From: Mycoplasmoides pirum ATCC 25960
Lineage (GTDB): Bacteria; Bacillota_I; Bacilli_A; Mycoplasmatales; Mycoplasmoidaceae
DNA length: 64,000 nt
Direction: 5' to 3'
Assembly: GCF_000685905.1 (NCBI RefSeq)
Contig: NZ_JMKZ01000001.1
Location: 248,001 to 312,000 of the forward strand
Position numbers and translations under genes: made by a program. Positions within the stretch are counted from its first letter, which is position 1, and every line of letters starts with the position of its first letter. Positions 1 through 9,059 of the stretch are shown here, piece by piece. A model generated the notes under the pieces. That model was not told where the DNA came from, ran no database searches, and saw only the letters and a program-made list of their open reading frames with translations.

Positions 1-902
1 ATTTAATTTTTTGCTTGAATTTAAGAATAACTAATAGAAAAAAACATTATGATTCTTTAATTAAAAATAATAAAAAATTTCAAGATTTTCTTTTGCTAGA
101 AAAAAGTGAAAAACAATTGGATGTATTTAAGAAAAATTATAGCTTTATATCCACGCTATTAAATGAAAATAATTTAAATTTAATTTTTGTTTTAAATACA
201 AAGATTAAAATTGATTCAAATTTAAATAAAAATAATCGTCTTTTAAGTTGTAATGGAAGTGAGAACATTATTTTCAATATCATTTCAGTAATTAAAAAAT
301 GTAATTTCTTTAATCCTATTCTAGTCACTGATTTGAATAGTTTAAACTATTTTAATCAATTTCTAAAAAACAAAAAAATGTTTGAATATGGATTTTTAAT
401 ATATGTTTTTGATAATTTAAATTTGTTATCAAATTACACATATGAATTAAATGGTTTAAAAATTAATAAAATTCATAATTTTTTTGTTCATGATATTTTT
501 ACCTTAAACAATGAATGAAATAATTTAAATTTCTTAAATAATTGAAATTTATATTTTATTGATGAAAATACATTTAATGTTGATTTGTGAGAAAAACCTA
601 TTGTTAAAAATAATTTAAATTTTGATATCAATATTATTAACTATGGCGCTAGCTTAGAAATAGTAAATAAATTTATTTCAAAATTAGAAAATTGAAATAT
701 TCAATTTAATTTGATAAATATCTTAAATACAAAGAAAATAAGTGAAAAATTAAATCTTGATACAAACAAACCACTAGTTTTATTAAATGTTGATGAAAAC
801 CATTGAATAAACTCTTATCTATTAAATATAAAGAATAAAAAACATATAGTAAAATTTACTAATGAAGAATTGGATAATTTTTGCATCAATTTCAAAAAAT
901 AG
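1..902 (+). CDS. Transketolase-like C-terminal region, 5' partial
   Basis: The frame is open from the window edge to TAG at 900-902 with TGA read as Trp, so the true start lies outside. The visible part is about 300 residues, rich in Asn, Lys and Phe. A stretch ending in NFFVHDIFTLNNEW resembles the FVFTHDSI region of transketolase-type pyrimidine domains. A later stretch starting INYGASLEIVNKFISKLE resembles the transketolase C-terminal domain (usual form: GSEVxLAL). The next gene is a YneF homologue, and in Bacillus yneF lies close to the transketolase gene tkt, which supports the family call. The sequence is very divergent and usual catalytic signatures are weak. It could instead be a DXS or E1-beta relative. 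Low confidence in function, good confidence that it is coding. Confidence 0.4.
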
Positions 903-911
903 GAGTTACTT

Positions 912-1133
912 ATGGAATTAGGATTAGCACTAGGTTTGGGAATCCCATTGAGTTTAATTGCCGGAGCTATTCTTGGTTATTTTATAGCCATGAAAATATT
1001 TAAAAAACAATTAAAGAAAAATCCGCCCATTACAGAAAGTCAAATTCGTAATATGTATGCCAAAATGGGAAGAAAACCAACTGAAGCACAAATTCGTGAA
1101 ATAATGCGTTCATTTAAACAAGATATTAAATAG
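912..1133 (+). CDS. UPF0154 (YneF-like) small membrane protein
   Basis: A 73-residue protein. Residues about 5-27 form one hydrophobic N-terminal segment with Gly/Leu/Ile repeats, and a basic, helical cytoplasmic tail follows. The tail contains NPPITESQIRNMYAKMGRKP, which is characteristic of the UPF0154/YneF family of Firmicutes and mollicutes, whose molecular function is unknown. Length fits the family (about 70-80 residues). A good Shine-Dalgarno-like AGGAG precedes the ATG. The stop TAG shares its last base with the GTG start of engB, so the two are probably translationally coupled. Confidence 0.85.
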   Translation: MELGLALGLGIPLSLIAGAILGYFIAMKIFKKQLKKNPPITESQIRNMYAKMGRKPTEAQIREIMRSFKQDIK

Positions 1134-1693
1134 TGAAAAATTATTTTATAAAAAGTGCTATTCAGTTAAGTCAATGCCCGCAAGATAATACTAGTGAGGG
1201 TTGTTTTATTGGAAGAAGTAATGTTGGTAAGTCAACATTAATAAATACAATTGCTAAATCTAAAATTGCTAAAACTTCTAAAAGACCAGGAATGACACAA
1301 ACATTAAATTTTTATAATATTAATGATAAAAGATTAGTAGATTTACCAGGCTATGGTTATGCAAAATTAGATCGAAATAAGAAAATTGAATTAACTGATT
1401 TAATAAGTGACTATATTCAAAATAGAAAAAATTTAACAACAATTTTTCAAATAATTGATGCAAGTGTAATTACTGAATATGATCAATGAGTAAGTAAATT
1501 TATTAGAAATAACACAAATTTAAAATATTATGTTGTTGTCAACAAAATAGATAAACTTAATCAAAGTCAATCACACAATTTAAAAATAAAAATTGCTGAT
1601 TATTTAAAAATTGATTCTGATAATTTAATTACAATTAGCGCTTTAAAGCAAAAAAACATTTCTGAACTTATTAAAATTATTAAAAATATTTAA
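1133..1693 (+). CDS. engB: Ribosome biogenesis GTPase EngB (YihA/YsxC)
   Basis: 186 residues, the usual size for this small TRAFAC-class GTPase, which assists large ribosomal subunit assembly. The P-loop GRSNVGKST is at residues 27-35, the G3 motif DLPGYGYAK starts near residue 70, the G4 motif NKID follows at about 140 and a SAL G5-like motif near the C-terminus. It reads through one TGA (Trp) at 1487-1489. The start is GTG at 1133, overlapping the preceding stop by one base. valS begins two bases after its stop, so engB sits in a tight cotranscribed run. Confidence 0.93.
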
Positions 1694-1695
1694 TT

Positions 1696-4332
1696 ATGTC
1701 TAACAAAAAAATAATTGTTTCTAAACCAAAACTTATTGATTTTAATCAAAGTTATAATCCATCTTTAATTTCAAATAATTTATATTCGGATTGAATTTCT
1801 AATAATTTGTTTAAACCAAACAATAGCAAACAACTTTATAGTTGCGTTATGGCTCCGCCAAATTTAACAGGTGTTTTGCATATTGGGCACGCGTGAGAAT
1901 TAAGTTTAGCTGACGCATATTTACGATTTAAAAAAATGCAAGGTTTTAATGTTAGTTGAGCACCAGGATATGATCATGCAGGTATTTCAACACAAGCTAA
2001 ATTTGAAAAAACATTAAACCAAACAGAATATCATGAATATTTAAAATTAACTAGAAAAGAACGAATTAAAAAAATTGAAGATTGATCAATTCAAAATAGC
2101 TCTAAAATAGTTCAACAAATGAAATTAATTGGTGTTAGTGCTGATTGAGATAATTTTCATTTTACATTAGATGAAAATTCACAAATAGCAGTTAAAAAAG
2201 CTTTTAAAAATTTGTATGATAAAAAATATATTTATCAAGAAACAAAATTAGTTAATTGAGATGTTACTTTAAATACAGCCATTTCCAATATTGAAGTTCA
2301 AAATAAACCTATTGAACAAAATATGTATTATATTAATTATCAAATTGCTAATAGTAAAGATAAATTAGTTATTGCAACAACAAGACCAGAAACAATTTTT
2401 GTTGATGCTGCTTTATTTGTTAATCCAAAAGACAAAAGGTATTCAAAATTTATTGGTAAATTTGCAATTAATCCTCTAACAAATAAAGAAATTCCAATTT
2501 TAAGTGATTCATATGTTGATATAAATTTTGGTACAGGAGTAATGAAATGTACGCCTGCGCATGATATTAACGATTACAAATTAGGTAAAAAATATAAATT
2601 GTCTAAATTATCGTGTATTGATTTTGATGGAAAATTAAATAATTATGCAATGCATTTTAAAGGAATGGACCGTATTGCTAGTAGAAAAGAAATTTCTAAT
2701 TATTTAAACGATCAAAATAAACTTGTGAAAGTTGAAAAAATCGTAAGTAATGTAGGTTATTCTGAACGTTCAGATTCAATAATAGAACCATTGCTATCAA
2801 AACAGTGATTTATTAAGTTATCTGCTTTTGGACCTAAATTAAAAAAAGCTATTAAAACTTCTAAAGAATTTGAAATGATTCCAAAAACTTTTGTAAATCT
2901 TTTAAACAAATGATTAAATTCTTGTGAAGATTGATGTATATCTAGACAGTTAATTTGAGGTCATCAAATACCAGTTTGATATCACAAAAAAACTAAAAAA
3001 ATTTATGTCGATATCAAACCACCAAAAAATATTAAAGATTATGTTCAAGATCCGGATGTATTAGATACATGATTTTCATCATCTTTGTGACCTTTAATTT
3101 GTTATGGATGACCCAATAAAAATTCCAAGTTATTTAAAAATGGTTATCCAAACAATTTAATGATTATGGGTTTTGACATTTTGTTTTTTTGAGGAATCAA
3201 AATGATGTTTCAAGGTATATTTCATACTAATAAATTACCATTTAATAAATTATTGATTCATGGTTTAATTAGAGATAAAAATGGAAAAAAAATGTCTAAA
3301 TCATTAGGAAATGTTATTGATCCAATTGATTTAATTGATTTGTATGGAATTGATGCTTTAAGAATTTATTTAACATCTAATACTTCATTAGGCGAAGATA
3401 CAAATTATCAAGAAGAAAAAATTCAAGATGCATCAAATTTTTTAAATAAATTATGAAATGCATCTAAATATATATTTAAATTGACAAATGAGAATCAAAC
3501 ATCTAAAAATTATTTAAAAATTGATTTTAAAAAACTTAATGATGCAGATAAATGAATTTTAATTCAATACAACAAAACTTTAAAAAAAGTTACTGATTTG
3601 TTATCTAAATTTGAATTTTCGTTAGCAAACAAGTATCTTTACAATTTCATTTGAAATGAATTTTGTAATATTTATCTTGAATTTTCTAAAGTTACACTAG
3701 ATAGTGAAGAAAAATTATCAACTTTAAATACATTTAAATATATTTTATTTAATATTTGTCATTTATTGCATCCTTTTGCTCCATTTATTACTGAAAGAAT
3801 ATATCAAGCATTAATGAATGATGCTAATAAGTATTTATTAAAAAACAAATGACCAAATCTTATTAAACAAAATTTATCTTCTAAATTTCATTTAATAATT
3901 GAAATAATTAGTGTGATTCGTAATTTTAGAAATGAAATCAAATTACCCAAAAACCAACCAATCAAGATAAAAATATTAGTTAATAATCAATCATTAGTTC
4001 CTTTTATAAATAAATCAATCAATTATTTAAAATTAGTTAATTGTGAAGTTTTGGGAGTGTACAACAAAAAAACAAATGAATTAAAAGGTAAAACATTAAT
4101 TTTGAAAAATTTTGTTATTTTTGTTGAAAATCAAGAATTTAGCATTGCTTTACAAGAGATTTTAGAAAAAAAGATTAAAAATTTAGAATTTGAAGTAGAA
4201 AGAAGTAAAAAAATATTAAGTAACAAGCAATTTTTAAAAAATGCACCAGTTGCTAAAATTAATCAAGAAAAAGAAAAATTAATAAATTACGAATTAGAAT
4301 TAAAAAAAGCTATTTCTGAACTAAAAAAATAA
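1696..4332 (+). CDS. valS: Valine--tRNA ligase
   Basis: 878 residues after reading several TGA codons as Trp, normal for ValRS. The class I signature HIGH is at residues 62-65 and KMSKS at residues 532-536. Between them lies the CP1 editing domain with the TTRPET motif (near residue 225) and a GTGVMKCTPAHD segment typical of ValRS. The C-terminus ends in a charged coiled coil (last about 60 residues), the tRNA-binding arm of bacterial ValRS. It charges tRNA-Val in the cytoplasm. No T-box leader is present; the gene follows engB by two bases. A terminator hairpin lies directly after the stop. Confidence 0.95.
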
Positions 4333-4335
4333 ATA

Positions 4336-4360
4336 AAGTGTTATCAAACACTATTTTTTA
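4336..4360 (+). terminator. Intrinsic terminator after valS
   Basis: Inverted arms AGTGTT (4337-4342) and AACACT (4347-4352) enclose a 4-base loop and are followed by ATTTTTTAT. The position immediately after the valS stop fits a rho-independent terminator closing the run from the start of the window. Confidence 0.7.
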
Positions 4361-4365
4361 TATTG

Positions 4366-4374
4366 TGGTATACT
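4366..4374 (+). promoter_or_regulatory. Extended -10 promoter for the Bax-inhibitor-like gene
   Basis: TGGTATACT matches an extended -10 element (TGN followed by a TATAAT-like hexamer). It sits just downstream of the valS terminator and 71 bases before the ATG at 4446. No convincing -35 is visible, which is usual in mycoplasmas. Confidence 0.45.
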
Positions 4375-4445
4375 TAATAAACATATTTTTATAGTATTTA
4401 TTGCAATAAATTGTAATATCTACTATCTAAGTATAAGGATGTAAT

Positions 4446-5231
4446 ATGAATTACAATGATACCAACTATTCATTTGCGCAAGGAAAATGAGTTTTTAGAC
4501 AAGAACAGTCAAAATTATTAACTCGTTCTTTTCTATATACAGGTTTTTCTTTTGTTGCAATATTTGTTATTTCATTTTTAATTTATTATTTGTTGCCTAG
4601 ACAAAACCCTTCAATTGCTGACAATTTTTTGATAATTAGTCCTATATTAATATTCATTTCTACTATTATGGGAATGTTTTTGAGACCGAAAATGACTGGT
4701 GGCATGGGTTTTACTGTGTTTGTATATTTATTTTACATAATTGCTCAATCATTAGGATTTGGTGGTTTATTTTATGCAATAGATTTTTCAAATCAAGTAG
4801 GTATAAACACTGGTATTCAAGTAATAGATGTAGCTGCTATATTTGGTGTAGCTGGTCTTATGTTTGTTGGAATGGCAATAGTTGGTGCATCTATGTCTAA
4901 AAAATCCTCAATAAAGTTCGGAAGATTTTTATTTGGTGCAGTTATTGCATGATTATTTGCAAGTATAGTTTTTTCAATAACTATTTTCTTTGCAACACCT
5001 AATCAATATAATTGGATCATTATTGTTTCATCAGTTGTAGGTGGATTAATTAACTTAGGTTATATAGCTTTCATAGTTTCACAAATAAAAGCTTCTAGTG
5101 ATTTTGTTGATTTTGTAGGAAACAAAACATTGATTAATACAATGGCAGCTTCATATGGATTTTGAATGCTTGTTAGTTTAGTTGGTTTGGTTTGATATCT
5201 TGTTAGATTATTATTTATTTTTAAAAGTTAA
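4446..5231 (+). CDS. Bax inhibitor-1/YccA family membrane protein
   Basis: 261 residues, almost entirely hydrophobic, with about seven predicted membrane segments. The motif MGMFLRPKMTGG, the repeated small-residue helices and the C-terminal loop NKTLINTMAASYGFWML are in the style of the bacterial BI-1 (UPF0005) family. Proteins of this family form pH- or calcium-sensitive leak channels in characterised members; the role in mollicutes is not established. It appears to be its own unit: a terminator lies upstream, an extended -10 precedes it, and its last bases overlap the end of the convergent SprT-like gene. It reads through TGA at two or more sites. Confidence 0.75.
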
Positions 5232-5878
5232 TCTTCATCTATTGGCATTTTATCTCTAAATTCATATACTACACCATCAGTTCCACAAATAATTTCAGCA
5301 CCTAATGTGGCTCTAATAGTTGCATTGCATGCGGGACATACATATTTAAAAAATTTTTTAATTGTTTTTTGTTTTGGAGCTCTAATTCTTTTAAATTCTC
5401 CAATAAATTTTTCTAGTTCTAATTCCTTTATACAATTATTAACGATTTGTTGTAATTCTGAATTGAATTTAAAGTTTGAATAACCAATTTTTTTATTTTT
5501 TTCTCCAAAAACACATCCAATTTCTTCACCTAATTTTTTGAATTCTTTATTATGGTGTTTGCCTGATTTATCTGTATCTCTTATACCTAAAAGATTTGCT
5601 TTAAAATGAATCATTTCATGTATTAAAGTGTTAAGTAATTCATTCAAATCATTATTAGTTAACATTTCAGCAGTTAAAGATATTTCTGAATATGTTTTAT
5701 CGTTTATTTTTCATTTATCAGGTCAATAAACACCATAAGTATTTAAGCCAATAGCTCTTTCACCTTGAATCATAAAAACAACTTCTTTAAATTGCTCATC
5801 AAAAACATGTTTATTTAAATATTCTAAACATTTATTCATTGCAATATAAAAATCATAAAGTGCGTTAAATTGACTCAT
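5228..5878 (-). CDS. SprT-like zinc metallopeptidase-domain protein
   Basis: 216 residues from ATG at 5878, preceded by an AGGAAA Shine-Dalgarno. The zinc-binding motif HEMIH is at residues 87-91 (HExxH), followed by a SprT-type core and, near the C-terminus, a zinc-ribbon-like YVCPACNATI with a further Cys downstream. SprT/SprT-like proteins are cytoplasmic or DNA-associated metallopeptidase-fold proteins; the substrate in mollicutes is unknown. The two TGA codons read as Trp fall in a conserved-looking YWPDKW segment. The gene ends inside the last codons of the convergent membrane protein gene. Confidence 0.75.
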
Positions 5879-5923
5879 AAAATATTCACATTTCCTTTCT
5901 TTACTCTAATAAGTGACTCAAAT

Positions 5924-6544
5924 CTATTTACTTATACTATAAACTTTAGTAAAAAAAGTTCCTGGGATAGCATCATCAGGCATTTTTATTATTGTTTTAG
6001 GTAAATCTTCATTTGGCAAATCTAATTCTTTTGAACTACAAATCATTCCATGTGATTCATGATTTAAAACTTTAGACGAATTAATTTCTTTACCTGTTGC
6101 AATTATTCCGCCCGGTAAAACAACCACAACATTCATATTTGGAACCACATTTGTAGCACCACAAACAATTTTTTGTAATTGATTAGTTCCAATATCAACT
6201 GTACAAATTTTTAAATTACTATTAGGTATTGGTTCTGCACTAATTATTTTTCCAATAACAAATGGAATTTGATTTATAAATTTTGATAAAGATAAATTAG
6301 TTAGTTCTTCTAATTTTCTAATTAATTTTTCATTAGGTTCATTTAATCCATTTACAAGTAATAGATTTCTTTCACTAGCATTGTGAATGTTGAATCCAAT
6401 TAATTGATCATTTTCATCATAAAATATTGTTACATTATTTTTATTAATGATTTTATCTGGATTTTTATTAGTAACAATTTTTGCAATTAAAGTGTCTTGT
6501 AATGTGTTTTTGTTATAAAAAATATTTAAATATTTGTTGTTCAT
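5924..6544 (-). CDS. ytpR: YtpR-like tRNA-binding-domain protein
   Basis: 206 residues. The C-terminal half (from about residue 90) is an EMAP/PheT-N OB-fold: VIGKIISAEPIPNS, then an IVCGATNV segment, a VVVVLPGG strand and a GMICSSKELDL ending. The same fold occurs at the N-terminus of PheT and the C-terminus of MetG. The N-terminal half matches the extra domain of the stand-alone YtpR family of Firmicutes. It probably binds tRNA, but its physiological role is unknown. It contains no in-frame TGA. It lies between an SprT-like gene and a degV gene on the same strand, with only 17 bases to the DegV stop. Confidence 0.8.
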   Translation of the reverse strand: MNNKYLNIFYNKNTLQDTLIAKIVTNKNPDKIINKNNVTIFYDENDQLIGFNIHNASERNLLLVNGLNEPNEKLIRKLEELTNLSLSKFINQIPFVIGKIISAEPIPNSNLKICTVDIGTNQLQKIVCGATNVVPNMNVVVVLPGGIIATGKEINSSKVLNHESHGMICSSKELDLPNEDLPKTIIKMPDDAIPGTFFTKVYSISK

Positions 6545-6561
6545 ATTTTAAGTATGTTTTA

Positions 6562-7428
6562 TTAATTGGATTGAATCAAAATTGCGTATCCATTCATTCC
6601 AGTGTGAACTGCTATTATAGAACTTATATGCTGTCATTTAATTTCAATATTTTTTGGTAATAATTTTTTATATTCTTCAACAATTTTTTCATTTTCTTTT
6701 GAATCAACTATACTTGTTGAAATTCCAATTCTTTTAATTCCTTTAGTTTTTCAATTATTTTGTGAATCTATATAGTCTAATGCAATTTGTTTTGCTTCTT
6801 GGTCATCACGACATTTATCAAAATACTCTAACAAACCATCTTTAGCAAAAAGTTTAATTAAAATTTTTATTTTTAGTGTTTTAATTAAAAATGCTTTTCA
6901 ACCTTTTAAGCGGCCGCCCGCAACTAATTGAGAAACATCATTTACAACAATAACTCCAATTATTTTTGCTTTTTCTTTTTCAATTAATTCGTCTATTTTT
7001 TTAATATCATATTCATTATTTTTTAAATAATCTTCAATTTCATCAATTAAAAATTTAATACCTTGTTCCACAATCAAACCATCAATAACATGAAATTTAT
7101 TAGAACCAAATTGATTTTCTAACATTTGTCATGAGTTATAGGTACCTGATAATTGGCGATCAATTGGAATCCCAATAATATGATCATATTTTTCTAATAA
7201 TTCTTTAATTTTTTCTTCCACAACCCCAATAGGAGATTGACCAGTTTTAAAAGTAGCGCCTTTTGAAATTTTTTCACTTAGTGTTTTAATATCTATGTCA
7301 ATTCCTGCTTTGTAAGTTATTTCAGTTTTATCTAAATTTTCAATTATTTCTAGCGGAACCATATAAATGTTTTTACTAGGATCTTCATTTATGGATGCTG
7401 ATGAATCTATTAAATAAGCAATTTTCAT
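6562..7428 (-). CDS. DegV family fatty-acid-binding protein
   Basis: 288 residues after reading TGA as Trp. The N-terminal DSSASI motif (residues 9-14) and the GTYNSW segment near residue 95 are DegV-family hallmarks, as are the VAGGRLKGWKAF region and a C-terminal HTGMNGYAI. DegV proteins bind a single fatty acid; the FakB members present it to the kinase FakA, so incorporation of exogenous fatty acid into phospholipid is a reasonable role in a lipid-scavenging mycoplasma. No fakA is in the window. It is the first gene of the minus-strand DegV-YtpR-SprT group and reads away from rpsB. Confidence 0.88.
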
Positions 7429-7658
7429 AATTATGCATGGTTTCCTAAAAATTTATAATTTGGTTTTGTAAAGATTATTATAATTTATATAAAATAAAAA
7501 TTCTTAACAAAAAAACTTATTTTATGTTAGTATTTTCTAGTAAATTGTGATGAATTTTGAATTTAATTTTATTTATCGTGTTTTAAAAACAAATAAATAT
7601 ATTATTAAGTAAAATTTAAAATAATCATATTTAAATGAAAGGTTTTTTGTTTTAATTA

Positions 7659-8678
7659 ATGTTTAAAAATATTGATAATTCTGAATCAGCTAATGATTTT
7701 GATGCTGCAAAAATTGATGATTCAAATATTGAAATGTTAGAAGAGTCTTCAATAAATTCAGAAACTACAGATTCACAAATTAATGAATTGCTTGAAAAAC
7801 CAATTGTAACGACAAGCAAAATTATGGAAGTAGGGGGTCACATAGGATTTTCAAAACGAAGATGAAATCCTAAGATGAAACCATATATCTATACAAAAAG
7901 AGGTGTTAATTTTAATTCACCTTATGATGTGTTAAATTTACCACTAGTTCACGAAAGATTAAAAGAAGCTTTTGATTATTTAGTTGAAGTTTCCAAAAAT
8001 AATGGAACAATATTGTTTGTCGGAACAAAAACTAAACAAGTTCAAGAATTAGTTCGAGATATTGCAAAACGTGTTCCAAATATTAATTACATTTATCAAA
8101 GATGATTGGGTGGAACTTTAACTAATTTCAAAACAATTAATAATTCAATTAAACAATTGAATAAATTAACTGAAAGATCTCAAACTGGATTAGGTGAATA
8201 TACTAAAAAAGAACAAATTCTAATTATGAAAAAATTGAACAAACTAGAAAAGTTTTTTGGCGGTATCAAAAACATGCGTGGTTTACCTAGTGTTATTGTT
8301 GTTGATGATCCAGTTCATGAAAAAAATGCAATTTTTGAAGCAAGAAAATTGAATATACCAATAGTTGCAATTTCAAACACAAATGCAAATCCTGATTTAA
8401 TTGACTATATAGTTCCAGCTAATAATACATCAATTAGATCAATAACATTGTTCATGAATTTACTAGCTGATGCAGTTGCTATTGGTCAAAATCAAAAACC
8501 GTTATTTGCTTTTAAAACTGATGAAGAAATTGTAATTGCCCAACCACAACGTCGAGATAGATTTGAAAATCGAAATATTGTTAATCGTCAATATAATTAC
8601 AAAGAAATTCAAAACAAACGACGTGAATTAAATACTAGTCAATCCAACCAAAAAGATGCAAGCACAAATAATAATTAG
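7659..8678 (+). CDS. rpsB: 30S ribosomal protein S2 with N- and C-terminal extensions
   Basis: 339 residues. The S2 core begins about residue 53 (KIMEVGGHIGFSKRRWNPKM) and ends near residue 276 after PDLIDYIVPANN and ADAVAIG. The RWLGGTLTNFKT segment also fits. Before the core lies an acidic Asp/Glu/Ser-rich extension of about 50 residues; after it a polar tail of about 60 residues rich in Asn, Gln and Arg. Typical bacterial S2 is about 230-260 residues. The ATG at 7659 continues directly into the core frame and no nearer start fits better. It is detached from tsf, its usual neighbour, which lies about 19 kb downstream. Confidence 0.93.
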
Positions 8679-8777
8679 AAATTAATTTAAAGTTAATTTA
8701 TACTTATTATATTAGGTTGATAAAGTTTATTTTATATAAAATAATAATCTATACAACAAATAGGTTGAATCTATAAT

Positions 8778-9026
8778 ATGCAAAACAAAGATAATAGAAA
8801 AACATTAAAAATTAAATCATCATCTAAAGATATCGAACAATTTGAAAGAGTTAAATTGGAAGAAACAAAAGTTATTGTTGGAAATTCTTCTAAATTAAAC
8901 CCTGATCAAATTTTATTAGATGATTTAAAGATTCAATTACAAACAGCTACTGATAAAGATGTAATTAATAACATTAAAAAAGAGATTAAAGTTTTAGAAA
9001 AAAAGATTTCAAAAAAATCAAAATAA
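8778..9026 (+). CDS. Small charged protein of unknown function
   Basis: 82 residues, Lys/Glu/Asp-rich, no hydrophobic segment and no Cys. The C-terminal 45 residues (LDDLKIQLQTATDKDVINNI and following) look helical and could form a short coiled coil. I do not recognise a family. It lies between rpsB and dnaE, starts at ATG 8778 and ends 33 bases before dnaE. The frame holds no TGA and the composition matches genuine local genes, so it is probably real. Confidence 0.5.
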   Translation: MQNKDNRKTLKIKSSSKDIEQFERVKLEETKVIVGNSSKLNPDQILLDDLKIQLQTATDKDVINNIKKEIKVLEKKISKKSK

Positions 9027-9059
9027 ATTTTTTCATAAATTAAATAAAATGAACTATAT

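Noticed and set aside
137-328. Short minus-strand open frames opposite real genes (also 10127-10336, 12099-12407, 12570-12824, 28373-28630, 58242-58502)
   Set aside because: They lie antisense to well supported coding sequences, have no ribosome site and show composition that mirrors the sense gene.
7875-8105. Apparent splitting of many genes into pieces (rpsB, dxr, cdsA, atpA and others)
   Set aside because: All breaks are in-frame TGA codons at positions where Trp is expected; with the mycoplasma code the genes are intact.
8679-8777. Inverted AAATTAA/TTAATTT after rpsB as a terminator
   Set aside because: No T tract follows and such AT palindromes are common by chance at this base composition.
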